A stretch of DNA of 64,000 nt from Actinobacteria bacterium OK074 (GTDB lineage Bacteria > Actinomycetota > Actinomycetes > Streptomycetales > Streptomycetaceae). Location: positions 45,970 to 109,969 of the forward strand of contig LJCV01000245.1 in NCBI GenBank assembly GCA_001298575.1, written 5' to 3'. Under the pieces are notes generated by a model. That model worked only from the letters and a program-made list of their open reading frames with translations, was not told the DNA's origin and did not search any database. The translations under genes were made by a program, and so were the position numbers. Positions 1 to 8,114 of this stretch are shown piece by piece; position 1 is the first letter of the stretch, and each line of letters opens with the position of its first letter.

Positions 1-35
1 GCCGATGCGGAGGGGGGCGGGGGTCCCGGCGGCGG

Positions 36-884
36 TCACTCGGCGACCTGCTCCGGCGCCCCCGCTGCCGTCCCCTTCGGTGGCCGTCCCGTGCCCGCCG
101 GTCCCGCGAACGCCTGGGCGATGTCCAACCACCGGTCGGCATCCGGCCCTTGGGCGTGCAGGGCGAGGTCGGAGCGGTGGGCGCGCCGCGTGACGAGGAG
201 GCAGAAGTCGAGGGCGGGCCCGGTGACGCGCTGCGGGGCGCTTTCGGGCCCGTACGCCCAAAGGGCGCCGCTGCCAACGCCGTTGGAACCGCTGCTGACG
301 CCAGGCGGAACGAGTTCGACGCGGAACTCCTCCTCCGGCGCCGCCAACCCCCGTACCCCGAAGGCGAAATCACGCGCGCGGACGCCGATACGGGCGATGT
401 GGCGCAGCCGTTCGGTGGGGGCCCGGGTGACGCCGAGCGCGTCGGCCACGTCCTGGCCGTGCGCCCAGGTCTCCATCAGCCGTCCGGTGGCGAGGGAGGC
501 GGCGGACATGGCCGGCCCGAACCAGGGGAACCGGGCCCCGGGCGCGGCACCCCGCAGGGCGGCCTGGAGCGCGCCCCGCCCCAGCCGCCACCGGTCGAGC
601 AGCTCACCGGGCGCCGCCTTGGCCCCCTCCTCCGCCCCGTCGTCCACAAACGTGTCCGGCGCCGCGACGGCCTTCTCCAACTCCACGGCAAAGGCGTCCG
701 GTTCGGTCACGGCGAGCAGCGCGGCCCGATCGGTCCAGACGAGATGAGCGATCTGGTGTGCGATGGTCCAGCGCGGGGCGGGGGTGGCGAGCACCCACTG
801 ATGCTCCGTCAACTGACTGACAATCAAGTCGAGTTGACGACTCTCGTCATCCAGATCGTCCAGCACTTGCGTGGGATCGGACAC
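36..884 (-). CDS. TIGR03084 / maleylpyruvate isomerase-N family metal-binding protein
   Basis: Belongs to the MDMPI-N/DinB-like fold used by mycothiol-dependent enzymes. The N-terminal half carries the family's metal-site signature (WTIAHQIAHLVWTD) and a second conserved block, ETWAHGQDVADAL; the C-terminal half resembles the SCP-like extension of the TIGR03084 subfamily. These proteins are probably cytosolic isomerases or transferases acting on mycothiol adducts, but the substrate of this subfamily is unknown. I chose the GTG at 884 because GGAAGGGG lies about 10 bases upstream; an in-frame ATG at 956 would add 24 residues of low-complexity sequence. The gene stands alone with no obvious operon partner. 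Family assignment is firm, enzymatic role is not. Confidence 0.8.
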   Translation of the reverse strand: MSDPTQVLDDLDDESRQLDLIVSQLTEHQWVLATPAPRWTIAHQIAHLVWTDRAALLAVTEPDAFAVELEKAVAAPDTFVDDGAEEGAKAAPGELLDRWRLGRGALQAALRGAAPGARFPWFGPAMSAASLATGRLMETWAHGQDVADALGVTRAPTERLRHIARIGVRARDFAFGVRGLAAPEEEFRVELVPPGVSSGSNGVGSGALWAYGPESAPQRVTGPALDFCLLVTRRAHRSDLALHAQGPDADRWLDIAQAFAGPAGTGRPPKGTAAGAPEQVAE

Positions 885-1003
885 GGGCTCGGCCCCTTCC
901 GGCTCCGGGCGGCACGGCGGTGTGCGTAGGGAGCATGGCAGGGGGTGCGGAAACAATCAAGCGTGCTTGCATGGATTGTTCGGGTGAGGTGCGGCGGACA
1001 GCT

Positions 1004-1324
1004 TCAGTCGAGCCACTCGGACTCGACGAGGTCCGCGACAGCCGCTAGGTGAGCCTGAAGAACGGGGTCCGGGGTGGCGGCCGTAACGATCAACAGCACC
1101 TGGAATTCCGGGTGTTCGGGCAGGTACAGCTCGTCCGCACCGTCGTCTCCGGGAATGAGGTTGGGCTGGACCTGGATGTGCATGTCGGGGGTACGGGCGC
1201 GGTGGTAGACGCCCCAGAAGTCACTTTCGCGCCTCTGGAAGAGCAGCCCGAGGCGGTCGTTGAGGAGCCGGACCAGTTCGTCGGGGGTACGGGTGCCGGT
1301 GCCGTAGGTCTGGTGGACGGTCAT
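1004..1324 (-). CDS. small hypothetical protein, 106 aa
   Basis: I do not recognise the family. The protein begins MTVHQTYGTGTRTPDELV, has a middle segment rich in aromatic and charged residues (RRESDFWGVYHRA), then beta-like stretches (MHIQVQPNLI, FQVLLIVTAA) and ends in an acidic helix. It has no signal peptide or membrane segment, so it is presumably cytosolic. It is transcribed divergently from the APH-fold gene, with 94 bases between the two starts. Codon use is typical of the surroundings, which supports coding. The open frame continues upstream of 1324 but that extension is compositionally unlike protein. Confidence 0.6.
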   Translation of the reverse strand: MTVHQTYGTGTRTPDELVRLLNDRLGLLFQRRESDFWGVYHRARTPDMHIQVQPNLIPGDDGADELYLPEHPEFQVLLIVTAATPDPVLQAHLAAVADLVESEWLD

Positions 1325-1418
1325 GGTGTCCAGGACCTTAGCCAATGGCCAGGGTCGGCAGCCCCCACCGGAGACAAATGACTTCGCCCAACTCCCCCAC
1401 CACCAGTACGTTCTCCAA

Positions 1419-2420
1419 ATGCCTGGATCTGCGGTAGTTGATGAGTTGGCGCTCGTGGTGCGGGACGCCTTCGGCCCGGGGTGCCGGATCGTGGGAGTGG
1501 ACCGGTTGCGTGGCGGGACCAAGAAGGGGGTCTACCGCGTTCGGTTGAATGGAGCTGGCAGCGGAGTCGCCAGTGTGGTCGTCTATCGGTGGGCCGCCGA
1601 GGAGGACTTCTGGGGTGGTGGCGTCGGTGATGGGGGCGCCGATCCGTTCGCGCATGCCTCCGGGCTGGAGCCGTTTCTTGTTGCTCGGCGGCGGTTGGTG
1701 GAAGTCGGGGCGCGGGTGCCCGATGTGCTGTTCGTGGACGGGGGTCGGGGGCGGTGCGGCGCCGATGTCGCTGTCGTCGAGGACGTCGGTGGTGGGAACT
1801 TGGAGGAGCTGCTCGACGCCGACACCGAACTTGGGCGTGCCGTTCTCGGGGATCTGTCGCGGATGCTCGATCTTGTGCACCGGGACCGCAACTCCCGTTA
1901 TGGGCGGGTGGACTTGGTGGAGCGGGGCGGGCGTTCGCTGGGTGAGTCCTGCGAGGGGGTCGTGCTCGACCGTGCCCTGCGTGACCTTGGTGAGGCCGCC
2001 GGGCGTGAGCCCCGTGTCGGTGCCGTACGCGGTCAACTCGACGATCGGCTGCGGGAGTTGCACGCTCTCGTCGAGCCGCGTAGCGAATACTCCCTGATTC
2101 ACGGCGAACTTGGGCCCGACCACGTCCTCGTGACCCTCGACGGCGCCGCCGTGCTCATCGACATCGAGGGGCTCATGTACTTCGACGTCGAGTGGGAGCA
2201 CGTCTTCCTGCGGCAGCGTTTTCATGAGCACTACGCGGTTCTGGAGCGGCCCGGTCTCGACCCGCGACGCGTCGAGTTGTACCGGCTGGCCATGCATCTG
2301 TCGCTGGTCGCGGGGCCTCTCCGGCTCCTCGACGGCGACTTCCCGGACCGGGCGGCGATGCTCGGCATCGTCGAACACAGTCTGCGCGAGGCTCTCGCGC
2401 TGGTCGGGCGCCGCGGTTAG
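1419..2420 (+). CDS. aminoglycoside phosphotransferase (APH)-fold protein with atypical catalytic loop
   Basis: The protein has the layout of small-molecule kinases of the APH/choline kinase superfamily: an N-terminal nucleotide-binding lobe and a C-terminal lobe with the catalytic loop. The loop reads HGELGPDH from His228, where the family norm is HGDxxxxN, so the catalytic Asp is replaced by Glu and the Mg-binding Asn by His. The following metal motif reads DIEG from Asp248 instead of D-W/F-E. Activity is therefore uncertain; it could be a weak kinase or a pseudokinase. Start at the ATG at 1419 was preferred because the longer reading frame upstream is not protein-like. It converges with the EamA gene, the two stops overlapping by four bases. 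Confidence 0.75.
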   Translation: MPGSAVVDELALVVRDAFGPGCRIVGVDRLRGGTKKGVYRVRLNGAGSGVASVVVYRWAAEEDFWGGGVGDGGADPFAHASGLEPFLVARRRLVEVGARVPDVLFVDGGRGRCGADVAVVEDVGGGNLEELLDADTELGRAVLGDLSRMLDLVHRDRNSRYGRVDLVERGGRSLGESCEGVVLDRALRDLGEAAGREPRVGAVRGQLDDRLRELHALVEPRSEYSLIHGELGPDHVLVTLDGAAVLIDIEGLMYFDVEWEHVFLRQRFHEHYAVLERPGLDPRRVELYRLAMHLSLVAGPLRLLDGDFPDRAAMLGIVEHSLREALALVGRRG

Positions 2421-3385
2421 CCGCCGGTCTTCGCCCGCCCCACCTGCGTCCGCACCGCCCCCATGCTCGCCGCGATCACCAGTGCGATGGCGAGCGCCTG
2501 CGTCGTCGACAGCGCCTGGTGCAGGACCAGGAAGCCCGCCGTCGCGGCAATCGCCGGTTCCAGGCTCATCAGGATCGCGAAGGTCGCGGCGGGCAGGCGG
2601 CGCAGCGCCAGGAGTTCGAGGGTGTACGGCAGCACCGAGGACAGGCAGGCCACCGCCGCGCCGAGGCCGATCGTCGACGGCACCAGCAGCTTCGTACCCG
2701 ATTCGGCGATCCCCAGCGGCAGGAACGCCAGCGCCGCGACCCCCATCGCCATCGCCAGGCCGTCGGCCTGCGGGAAGCGGCGACCCGTACGGGCGCTGAA
2801 GACGATGTAGGTGGCCCACATCCCGCCCGCGGACACGGCGAACAGAACCCCTACGGGATCCAGGTCGCCGAAGCCGCCGCCGCTCAGCAGCACCACGCCC
2901 GCCAGGGCCAGCGCCGCCCAGACCAGGTTCACCGCGCGGCGCGAGGTCAGCACGGAGAGGGTCAGCGGGCCCAGGACCTCCAGGGTGACCGCGGCGCCGA
3001 GCGGGATACGGGCGACCGACTGGTAGAAGAGGCCGTTCATCGCGGCCATCGTCAGGCCGAACACCACCACCGTGCCCCAGTCGGCGCGCGAGTGGCCGCG
3101 CAGCCGCGGGCGGCAGACCGCCAGCAGCACGACGGCGGCCAGCAGGAGCCGGAGCGCGACGACGCCCATGACGCCCGTCCGCGGCATCAGGTTGACCGCC
3201 ACCGCGGCGCCGAACTGCACCGACACCCCCGCCGCGAGTACCAGGCCCACCGGCCCTAGGGACTTCGTTCGACTCGTACGGCCACCACCAAGAGGGCCCC
3301 ACCGCCGCGGACCTTCCGCAGGTGCGTGGTCCGCCGCGGGGGTTACGGCGGCCGGGGAGGTTGACGCGGCGCTGGGGCTGTTCAC
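2417..3385 (-). CDS. EamA-family (DMT) exporter, RhtA-like
   Basis: A ten-helix drug/metabolite transporter with two EamA repeats; the first covers about residues 40-160 and the second about 175-300. Hydrophobic segments such as VALRLLLAAVVLLAVC and LVWAALALAGVVLLSG are evident. The organisation and the GLFYQSVARIPLGAAVTLEVLGPL block resemble threonine/homoserine exporters of the RhtA type, so export of amino acids or related metabolites from the cytoplasm is the best guess. I chose the GTG at 3385, which has GGAAGG about 6 bases upstream; an ATG at 3469 would add a polar extension. The gene is monocistronic. Confidence 0.85.
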   Translation of the reverse strand: MNSPSAASTSPAAVTPAADHAPAEGPRRWGPLGGGRTSRTKSLGPVGLVLAAGVSVQFGAAVAVNLMPRTGVMGVVALRLLLAAVVLLAVCRPRLRGHSRADWGTVVVFGLTMAAMNGLFYQSVARIPLGAAVTLEVLGPLTLSVLTSRRAVNLVWAALALAGVVLLSGGGFGDLDPVGVLFAVSAGGMWATYIVFSARTGRRFPQADGLAMAMGVAALAFLPLGIAESGTKLLVPSTIGLGAAVACLSSVLPYTLELLALRRLPAATFAILMSLEPAIAATAGFLVLHQALSTTQALAIALVIAASMGAVRTQVGRAKTGG

Positions 3386-3598
3386 GGGGCCTTCCAGGGA
3401 CAAGGGCGGGGCGGCTGCCGGTTCGCCCGATGATCCGATCGACCGCCGTCGGCATGATCGTTTGTTCATCGGGGTGCACTGACCAGTCCAGGGTAATGGA
3501 CCTCGTCATGTGCGTAAACCGTTATGCGCCTGTCCCGGGTCTGTCCCGGGTCTGTCCTGGAGGCGTTCTCTCTTGGTGGGCGGGTGTTCCGCCCCGTT

Positions 3599-5857
3599 TC
3601 AGATGCCCGGCCAGGGGCGTTCCTCGTCGCGGAAGAGGGGGCGGCCGTCGTCGAGGTGGTCGAGGTGGTCGGGGACGGCCGCCGGGTACCCGGCCGGGGG
3701 CTGCTGGTACTGGTTCGCGTTCGGGTCCTGGTAGGCGTACGCCGTGTTCTGGTACGTCTGCGGGTACCAGCCACCGCCGCCCACCGCTTCGGCCCCGGCC
3801 ACGCCCTGCTGCTCGTACCCGCCGTACTGGTACTGCTGCGCGTACTCACCACCGTGCGCCGCCGCCGGTACGACCTGCGGGACGAACTGCGGCGCGAACT
3901 GCTGGGCGGCAGCGGGCACTTGGGGAGCCTGCGGTGCGCCCCCGCCCTGCGTCACCCACAGCGGCATCTTCAACTCCCCCGTGTCCATGAAGGTGTTGTT
4001 CTGCGAGCGGTGCAGGCGGGCGTACGCGCCGCCCCGGGCGAGGAGTTCGTCGTGACGCCCGGTCTCCACGATCCGGCCGCCGTCCACGACGAGGATCCGG
4101 TCCGCGTCGGGCGCGAGGTTCAGGTCGTGCGTGATCATGATCGTCGTCCGGCCGGCCATCAGGCGCCGCAGCGGTTTGACCACGCGGCGCGAGGCCATCG
4201 CGTCCAGGCCGGTGGTCGGCTCGTCGAGGACGAGGACGGGTGCGTCGCGCAGGATCGCGCGGGCGATGGCCAGGCGCTGGAGCTGACCGCCGGACAGGCG
4301 GGCCGAGTTGGGGTCGATCTTCGTGTCGTAGCCGTGCGGCAGACCCATCACGAAGTCGTGCGCGTCGGCCGCCTTCGCCGCCTCGATCAGGGCCTCTTCG
4401 CTGGCCCCGGGGCGCCCGCAGGCGATGTTCGCGCGGACGGTGTCGTGCAGGACCAGCGTCTTCTGCGGCAGCAGGGTGATGTACTCGCGCAGCCGCGCCA
4501 ACGGGAACTCGTTCACCGGGGTGTTGTCGAGCAGGACGGTGCCGGAGTCCGGGTCGTAGAAGCGGAGCAGGAGCTTGGAGACCGTGGACTTGCCGGCGCC
4601 GCTGGGGCCGGTGACGATGACCAACTCGCCGGGGCTGACCCGGAACGAGAGCCCCTGGAGCGTCGGCGTCTCGGCCGTCGGGTACTGGAAGTCGACGTCG
4701 CGGAGTTCAAGTGCCCCGTCCGGACGGCCCGTTGGCGTGACGGCGCCGGGGCCGGGGTCGGCGACGGACGGCTGTACGTCGAGGATCTCGATCAGCCGCT
4801 CGGCGCCCGCCGTGGCCGCCGTGACGGTCAGGCCGAGCTGGGCCAGGCCCCGGACGGGCGGGTAGAGGTAGCCCAAGAAGGCGGAGAACGCCAGGAGTTG
4901 ACCGAGCGTCATGCGGCCGGTGGAGATCTCCCAGGCGCCGATGCCGATCACGGCGAGCACGCACACCGTCTCGATGACCTCGACGAGTTGGGAGTACGCC
5001 TCGTTCAGCCGGGTCGAGCGGACCGAGGCGCGGAACCAGCCCTGCGCCTCTTCGTTCAGCCGCCGGCGCTCGGCGTCCCGGCGGTCGTACGCCTGGGTGA
5101 GCACGATGTTGCCGAGCGACTCCTCCACCACGGAGGTGATCGCGCCGTCGGCGACGCGGCCCTCGCGCGAGACGGTCTTGATGGCGCCGGAGAAGCGGCG
5201 GGCCGCCAGCCAGAACAGGGGCGCGAGGACGAAGGTGGCCAGCGCCAGGTCCCAGCGCAGCCAGAACGCGGCGGCGGCGTAGAAGAGGGCGGAGAAGATC
5301 GCGGAGGCGGTGCCGATCAGACCGGACACGACGAGCGTCTCGATCGCCTCGACGTCACTGGTCAGCCGGGACAACAGGTCGCCCTGGCGGTGCCGTTGGA
5401 AGAAGTGCGGGGGCAACTGCTGTACGTGGTCGAAGACTTGCTCGCGCAGCCGCATCACGAAACGCTCGGTGGCCCACGCGGCAAGGGAGTTGCCCGCGTA
5501 GCCGACGATCGCGCCGACCACCGCGACCCCGAGCCACTTGGTGGCCGGGCCCCAGAACGCGCTCAGCGAACCCTTCGCCAGGGCGCGGTCGGTGAGGTCG
5601 CTGAAGAGCAGCACGGCCTCGGTCTCGGCGAGCGCGGCGATCACCGTGCACACCCAGACGAGTACGAGCCAGCGGCGCAGCCCCCGGGTCAGCGGCCAGA
5701 AACGGCTGAAGGCGGTACGGGCGGGGATGGTCGGGGTGTCGTACTCGTCGTCATCGTCGTCGTCATCGTCATCGTCATCGTCGGCCTCTTCGTACTCGTA
5801 GAGTTCGCCGTCCCGCTCGACCTCGTCGGACCATGATTTTTCTTTTTTTTCCCGCAC
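3599..5857 (-). CDS. ABC exporter (fused permease-ATPase) with poly-Asp N-terminus
   Basis: A 752-residue type IV ABC half-transporter. After a very charged start (Lys/Glu-rich, then 12 consecutive Asp at about residues 26-37) comes a six-helix membrane domain (about 55-345) and an ATPase with Walker A GPSGAGKST (about 412-420), signature LSGGQLQ (about 522), Walker B VLVLDEPT and the THD H-loop. A tail of about 120 residues rich in Gln, Tyr, Pro and Gly follows. Start is GTG at 5857, preceded by AAGGAAAGGGAAA. There is no C39 peptidase domain. It is the last gene of a leftward block whose preceding gene encodes a 48-residue cationic peptide, so peptide export is a reasonable inference. Lipid or drug export is an alternative. 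Confidence 0.88.
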   Translation of the reverse strand: MREKKEKSWSDEVERDGELYEYEEADDDDDDDDDDDDEYDTPTIPARTAFSRFWPLTRGLRRWLVLVWVCTVIAALAETEAVLLFSDLTDRALAKGSLSAFWGPATKWLGVAVVGAIVGYAGNSLAAWATERFVMRLREQVFDHVQQLPPHFFQRHRQGDLLSRLTSDVEAIETLVVSGLIGTASAIFSALFYAAAAFWLRWDLALATFVLAPLFWLAARRFSGAIKTVSREGRVADGAITSVVEESLGNIVLTQAYDRRDAERRRLNEEAQGWFRASVRSTRLNEAYSQLVEVIETVCVLAVIGIGAWEISTGRMTLGQLLAFSAFLGYLYPPVRGLAQLGLTVTAATAGAERLIEILDVQPSVADPGPGAVTPTGRPDGALELRDVDFQYPTAETPTLQGLSFRVSPGELVIVTGPSGAGKSTVSKLLLRFYDPDSGTVLLDNTPVNEFPLARLREYITLLPQKTLVLHDTVRANIACGRPGASEEALIEAAKAADAHDFVMGLPHGYDTKIDPNSARLSGGQLQRLAIARAILRDAPVLVLDEPTTGLDAMASRRVVKPLRRLMAGRTTIMITHDLNLAPDADRILVVDGGRIVETGRHDELLARGGAYARLHRSQNNTFMDTGELKMPLWVTQGGGAPQAPQVPAAAQQFAPQFVPQVVPAAAHGGEYAQQYQYGGYEQQGVAGAEAVGGGGWYPQTYQNTAYAYQDPNANQYQQPPAGYPAAVPDHLDHLDDGRPLFRDEERPWPGI

Positions 5858-5935
5858 GAATATTTCCCTTTCCTTACCGCCGTCAAGGGCACTATCGGCT
5901 CAATAATTGCGCGCGACTTTCTTATTCGTGCGAGA

Positions 5936-5965
5936 AGAGGGCCGACGGCGTACCGTCGACCCTCT
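5936..5965 (-). terminator. hairpin between the 48-aa peptide gene and the ABC exporter gene
   Basis: Thirteen-base arms at 5936-5948 and 5953-5965 pair with one mismatch around a CGTA loop. It lies just past the stop of the small peptide gene (5980) and 79 bases before the exporter start. No strong U-tract follows in the leftward direction, so it may be an attenuator or an mRNA-stabilising hairpin that lets the peptide be made in excess over the transporter rather than a full terminator. Confidence 0.5.
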
Positions 5966-5979
5966 CACCTACCGCACGA

Positions 5980-6126
5980 TCAACGGTTGTCGTTGCCGCG
6001 GTCGTCGCCGGAGGGGATCGGCTTCGGCGGCGGGGGGACAGCCTTGTGCTTCTTCTTGGGCTTCGGCGGCGGGGGGAGCAGCTGGTTCTTCGGCTTGGAA
6101 AGCGGGGAAAGCTTGTTCAGTGCCAT
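5980..6126 (-). CDS. 48-aa cationic Pro/Lys-rich peptide (unannotated small gene)
   Basis: ATG at 6126 is preceded by AAGGAGT with 7 bases spacing, one of the best ribosome binding sites in this region. The product starts MALNKLSPLSKPKNQLLPPP, then carries two PPPPKP blocks separated by a KKKHK cluster and ends in an Asp/Asn/Arg tail GDDRGNDNR. There is no Cys, no signal peptide and no hydrophobic segment. I do not recognise the family. It sits directly upstream of, and in the same direction as, an ABC exporter with a poly-Asp N-terminus, and downstream of a FemAB-type aminoacyltransferase gene. A secreted cationic peptide, a peptide partner docking to the acidic transporter terminus, or an intracellular proline-rich peptide are possible. 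Coding status is fairly secure; function is unknown. Confidence 0.6.
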   Translation of the reverse strand: MALNKLSPLSKPKNQLLPPPPKPKKKHKAVPPPPKPIPSGDDRGNDNR

Positions 6127-6334
6127 TCCGACTCCTTGAGACGTTTCGTGCAGATGGTGCGAGAATTCTCAATGATCGCGGTCGGCATACGGGCGGGAAT
6201 TTCATCTCCCTGGATCGTCATCCGGGGTTGTTCCCGCCGCTTCCGACATCCAGAAACTTACACGCCCCGGACCTCAAGGCGCGGCAAATTGAGCGAGGGA
6301 ACGGCAAACTGGCGCTGTGAAAACCTTGGCAGTT

Positions 6335-6400
6335 CCTGAGTGACGGCCCTCAGCCTGAGAAGAGCCTTATAAACCTGAGAGTGACCTTAAGAAGCCTGAG
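6335..6400 (-). promoter_or_regulatory. phased direct repeats (CTCAGG / TAAGG), candidate response-regulator operator
   Basis: On the minus strand the hexamer CTCAGG occurs four times, with copies on the plus strand (CCTGAG) at 6335, 6354, 6374 and 6395, i.e. every 19-21 bases. Two TAAGG elements sit midway between three of the copies, giving an AGG-ended element about every 9-11 bases. Head-to-tail repeats in helical phase are typical of sites for OmpR/PhoB-class response regulators. The array is about 210-270 bases upstream of the 48-aa peptide start and downstream of the FemAB-like gene. The regulator is not identifiable from this window. Confidence 0.5.
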
Positions 6401-6518
6401 AACCAGCCATGAACGCGGGGCTCCGCGCGGCCCTCCGCACCCCAGAAATGTCTCGACACGGCCGCACTGTTGTCTCAGAGGGGCTGCACTACGGTTTCGG
6501 CCGGGCTTCGCCGGGGTC

Positions 6519-7661
6519 TCAGCGGTGGGACATGTACAGGTCCAGCGCCCGGTGCAGCACCCGGTTGAGCGGAAGGTCCCACTCACCCAGGTACTCGACG
6601 GCCTCGCCACCCGACCCCGCCTTGAAGCGCAGCAGCCCCAGGAGGTGGTTGGACTCCTCCAGCGTGTCCGTGATCCCCCTGAAGTCGTATACGTGCGCCC
6701 CGAGTTCGTGCGCGTCGGCGATCATCCGCCACTGGATGGCGTTGTTGGGCTGCACCTCGCGCCGCCGAGCGGTGGAGGCGCCGTAGGAGTACCAGACGTG
6801 TCCGCCGACGCCCAACATCGTGGCCGCGGCGAGGACTTCGCCGTCGTGCCGGGCGAGGTAGAGGCGCATCCGGTCGGGGTCCTCGGCGGTGAGCGCGGTC
6901 CACATCCGCTGGAAGTACGGCAGCGGGCGCGGGAGGAAGCGGTCGCGCTCGGCGGTCTCGGCGTAGAGCGTGTGGAAGGCGGGGAGGTCCTCGTAGCCGC
7001 CGCGTACCACCTCGACGCCCGCCTTCTCCGCCTTCTTGATGTTGCGGCGCCACTGCTGGTTGAGGCCGCGGTGGATGTCCGCCAACGTCCGTCCCGCGAG
7101 CGGTATTTGGAAGACGTAACGGGGCTGCCCGGCGGCGAAGCCGTCCTCTTCCCCGGGTTCGGCCTGCTGCCAGCCGAGGCGGCGCAGCCGGTCGGCGACG
7201 TCGAAGGCACGCGGCTCGTGCGCGGTCGCGGTCACGTCGCGCAGCCGGTGCGCGGCCGGGTCGGCGACGGCCGCCTTGACCGCGTCGGCACTCCAGCGGC
7301 GTACGACGACGGGCGGGCCCATCTTCACGGAGAAGGCGCCCCGGGACTTGAGATGGGCGAGGAGAGGGTCGAGCCAGCGGCCGAGATCGGGGTCGTACCA
7401 GTCGATGACGGGGCCCTCGGGGAGGTAGGCGAGGTAGCGCTTGAGCTTGGGGAGGGGGCGCAGCAGTACGAGGGCGACCCCGACGAGCCTCGCCCCGCCC
7501 TCGCCGTCGGCCGCACCGTCGTCGTACCAACCCAGGCTCTCCGCCTGCCAGTCCGGCTTCACGTCGCCCCAGGACGGGAGTTGCATGTGGCTGGCGGAGG
7601 GGAGGGCTGCGATGTGGGCCAAGTGCTGGGCGCGGGTGACGGGTTGGACGCGGAGGGGCAT
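6519..7661 (-). CDS. FemAB/FemX-type peptidoglycan bridge aminoacyltransferase
   Basis: A 380-residue protein with two GNAT-like lobes, the architecture of lipid II:glycine glycyltransferases. Recognisable blocks include LNQQWRRNIKKAEKAGVEV in the first lobe, and YSYGAS, NAIQWRMIADAHELG and YDFRGITDT in the second; the C-terminal LLRFKAGSGGEAVEYLGEWDLPL is diagnostic. Such enzymes use aminoacyl-tRNA to add amino acids to the stem peptide of peptidoglycan precursors on the cytosolic face of the membrane. Streptomyces has a glycine bridge, so a FemX-like role is likely. I chose the ATG at 7661, with TAGGAG about 9 bases upstream; the frame extends further but without a good site. Confidence 0.85.
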   Translation of the reverse strand: MPLRVQPVTRAQHLAHIAALPSASHMQLPSWGDVKPDWQAESLGWYDDGAADGEGGARLVGVALVLLRPLPKLKRYLAYLPEGPVIDWYDPDLGRWLDPLLAHLKSRGAFSVKMGPPVVVRRWSADAVKAAVADPAAHRLRDVTATAHEPRAFDVADRLRRLGWQQAEPGEEDGFAAGQPRYVFQIPLAGRTLADIHRGLNQQWRRNIKKAEKAGVEVVRGGYEDLPAFHTLYAETAERDRFLPRPLPYFQRMWTALTAEDPDRMRLYLARHDGEVLAAATMLGVGGHVWYSYGASTARRREVQPNNAIQWRMIADAHELGAHVYDFRGITDTLEESNHLLGLLRFKAGSGGEAVEYLGEWDLPLNRVLHRALDLYMSHR

Positions 7662-7689
7662 GGGTGGGGCTCCTAGGGAGGGGGAAGTG

Positions 7690-7712
7690 CACGTGAGTGC
7701 GCAGGTCACGTG
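7690..7712. promoter_or_regulatory. paired CACGTG palindromes upstream of the FemAB-like gene
   Basis: Two identical CACGTG hexamers at 7690-7695 and 7707-7712 lie 29-51 bases before the FemAB-like start. They may mark a promoter or operator. The remaining stretch to 8114 (about 400 bases) shows no convincing gene; a rightward open frame from about 7918 has weak protein character (MIAVIAYDEAVAVVRLG) but no ribosome binding site and no credible end. Confidence 0.3.
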
Positions 7713-8114
7713 GGTAAGGACGGCCGGACTCCGGCTGCCGGTTCTCCACGGCCGCCGCTCCGCGCGATCACCCGTACCGCCGCGTGCGCCGCGTGCGCCG
7801 CTTATGCGAGCAGCATCCCGATCGACCGATACGGCAGCCGAGGGCGCGGGGCGTGAATTTCCTGAGCGCGGCGCGAGAGCGGTTCCCTGGCACCCGGGCA
7901 GGCTGGTCAGCTCGATGATCGCGGTCATCGCCTACGACGAGGCGGTCGCGGTGGTCCGCCTCGGCCCCGAGGTCAAGAAGGCGCGGTTCGTGGGGCCGGC
8001 CCGGCCCCAGGGCGATCCTCCGCCGAAGGACCGTACGGCGCCGTCGTCGTCATACGGGTCCGGTGCGGTTCGGTTCACGACGAGCGCCGTAACTGCCAGG
8101 CGTACGGCGGGAGT

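Noticed and set aside
91..929. Long rightward open frames over the MDMPI-family gene
   Set aside because: They are antisense shadows created by high G+C; the leftward frame has recognisable family motifs.
3533..3562. Tandem TGTCCCGGGTC units as a regulatory array
   Set aside because: Only two or three imperfect units in a spacer between convergent and leftward ends; no promoter is expected there.
3524..5836. 770-codon rightward open frame opposite the ABC exporter
   Set aside because: Composition is Arg/Asp/Val-rich without domains; the leftward frame has all ABC motifs.
5980..6126. Lasso or lanthipeptide precursor
   Set aside because: No Cys, no recognisable leader motif and no modifying enzymes (no B/C proteins or LanM/LanKC) nearby.
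7918..8100. Small rightward gene starting MIAVIAYDEAV
   Set aside because: No ribosome binding site, no clear stop before running antisense into the TetR gene, and no family resemblance.
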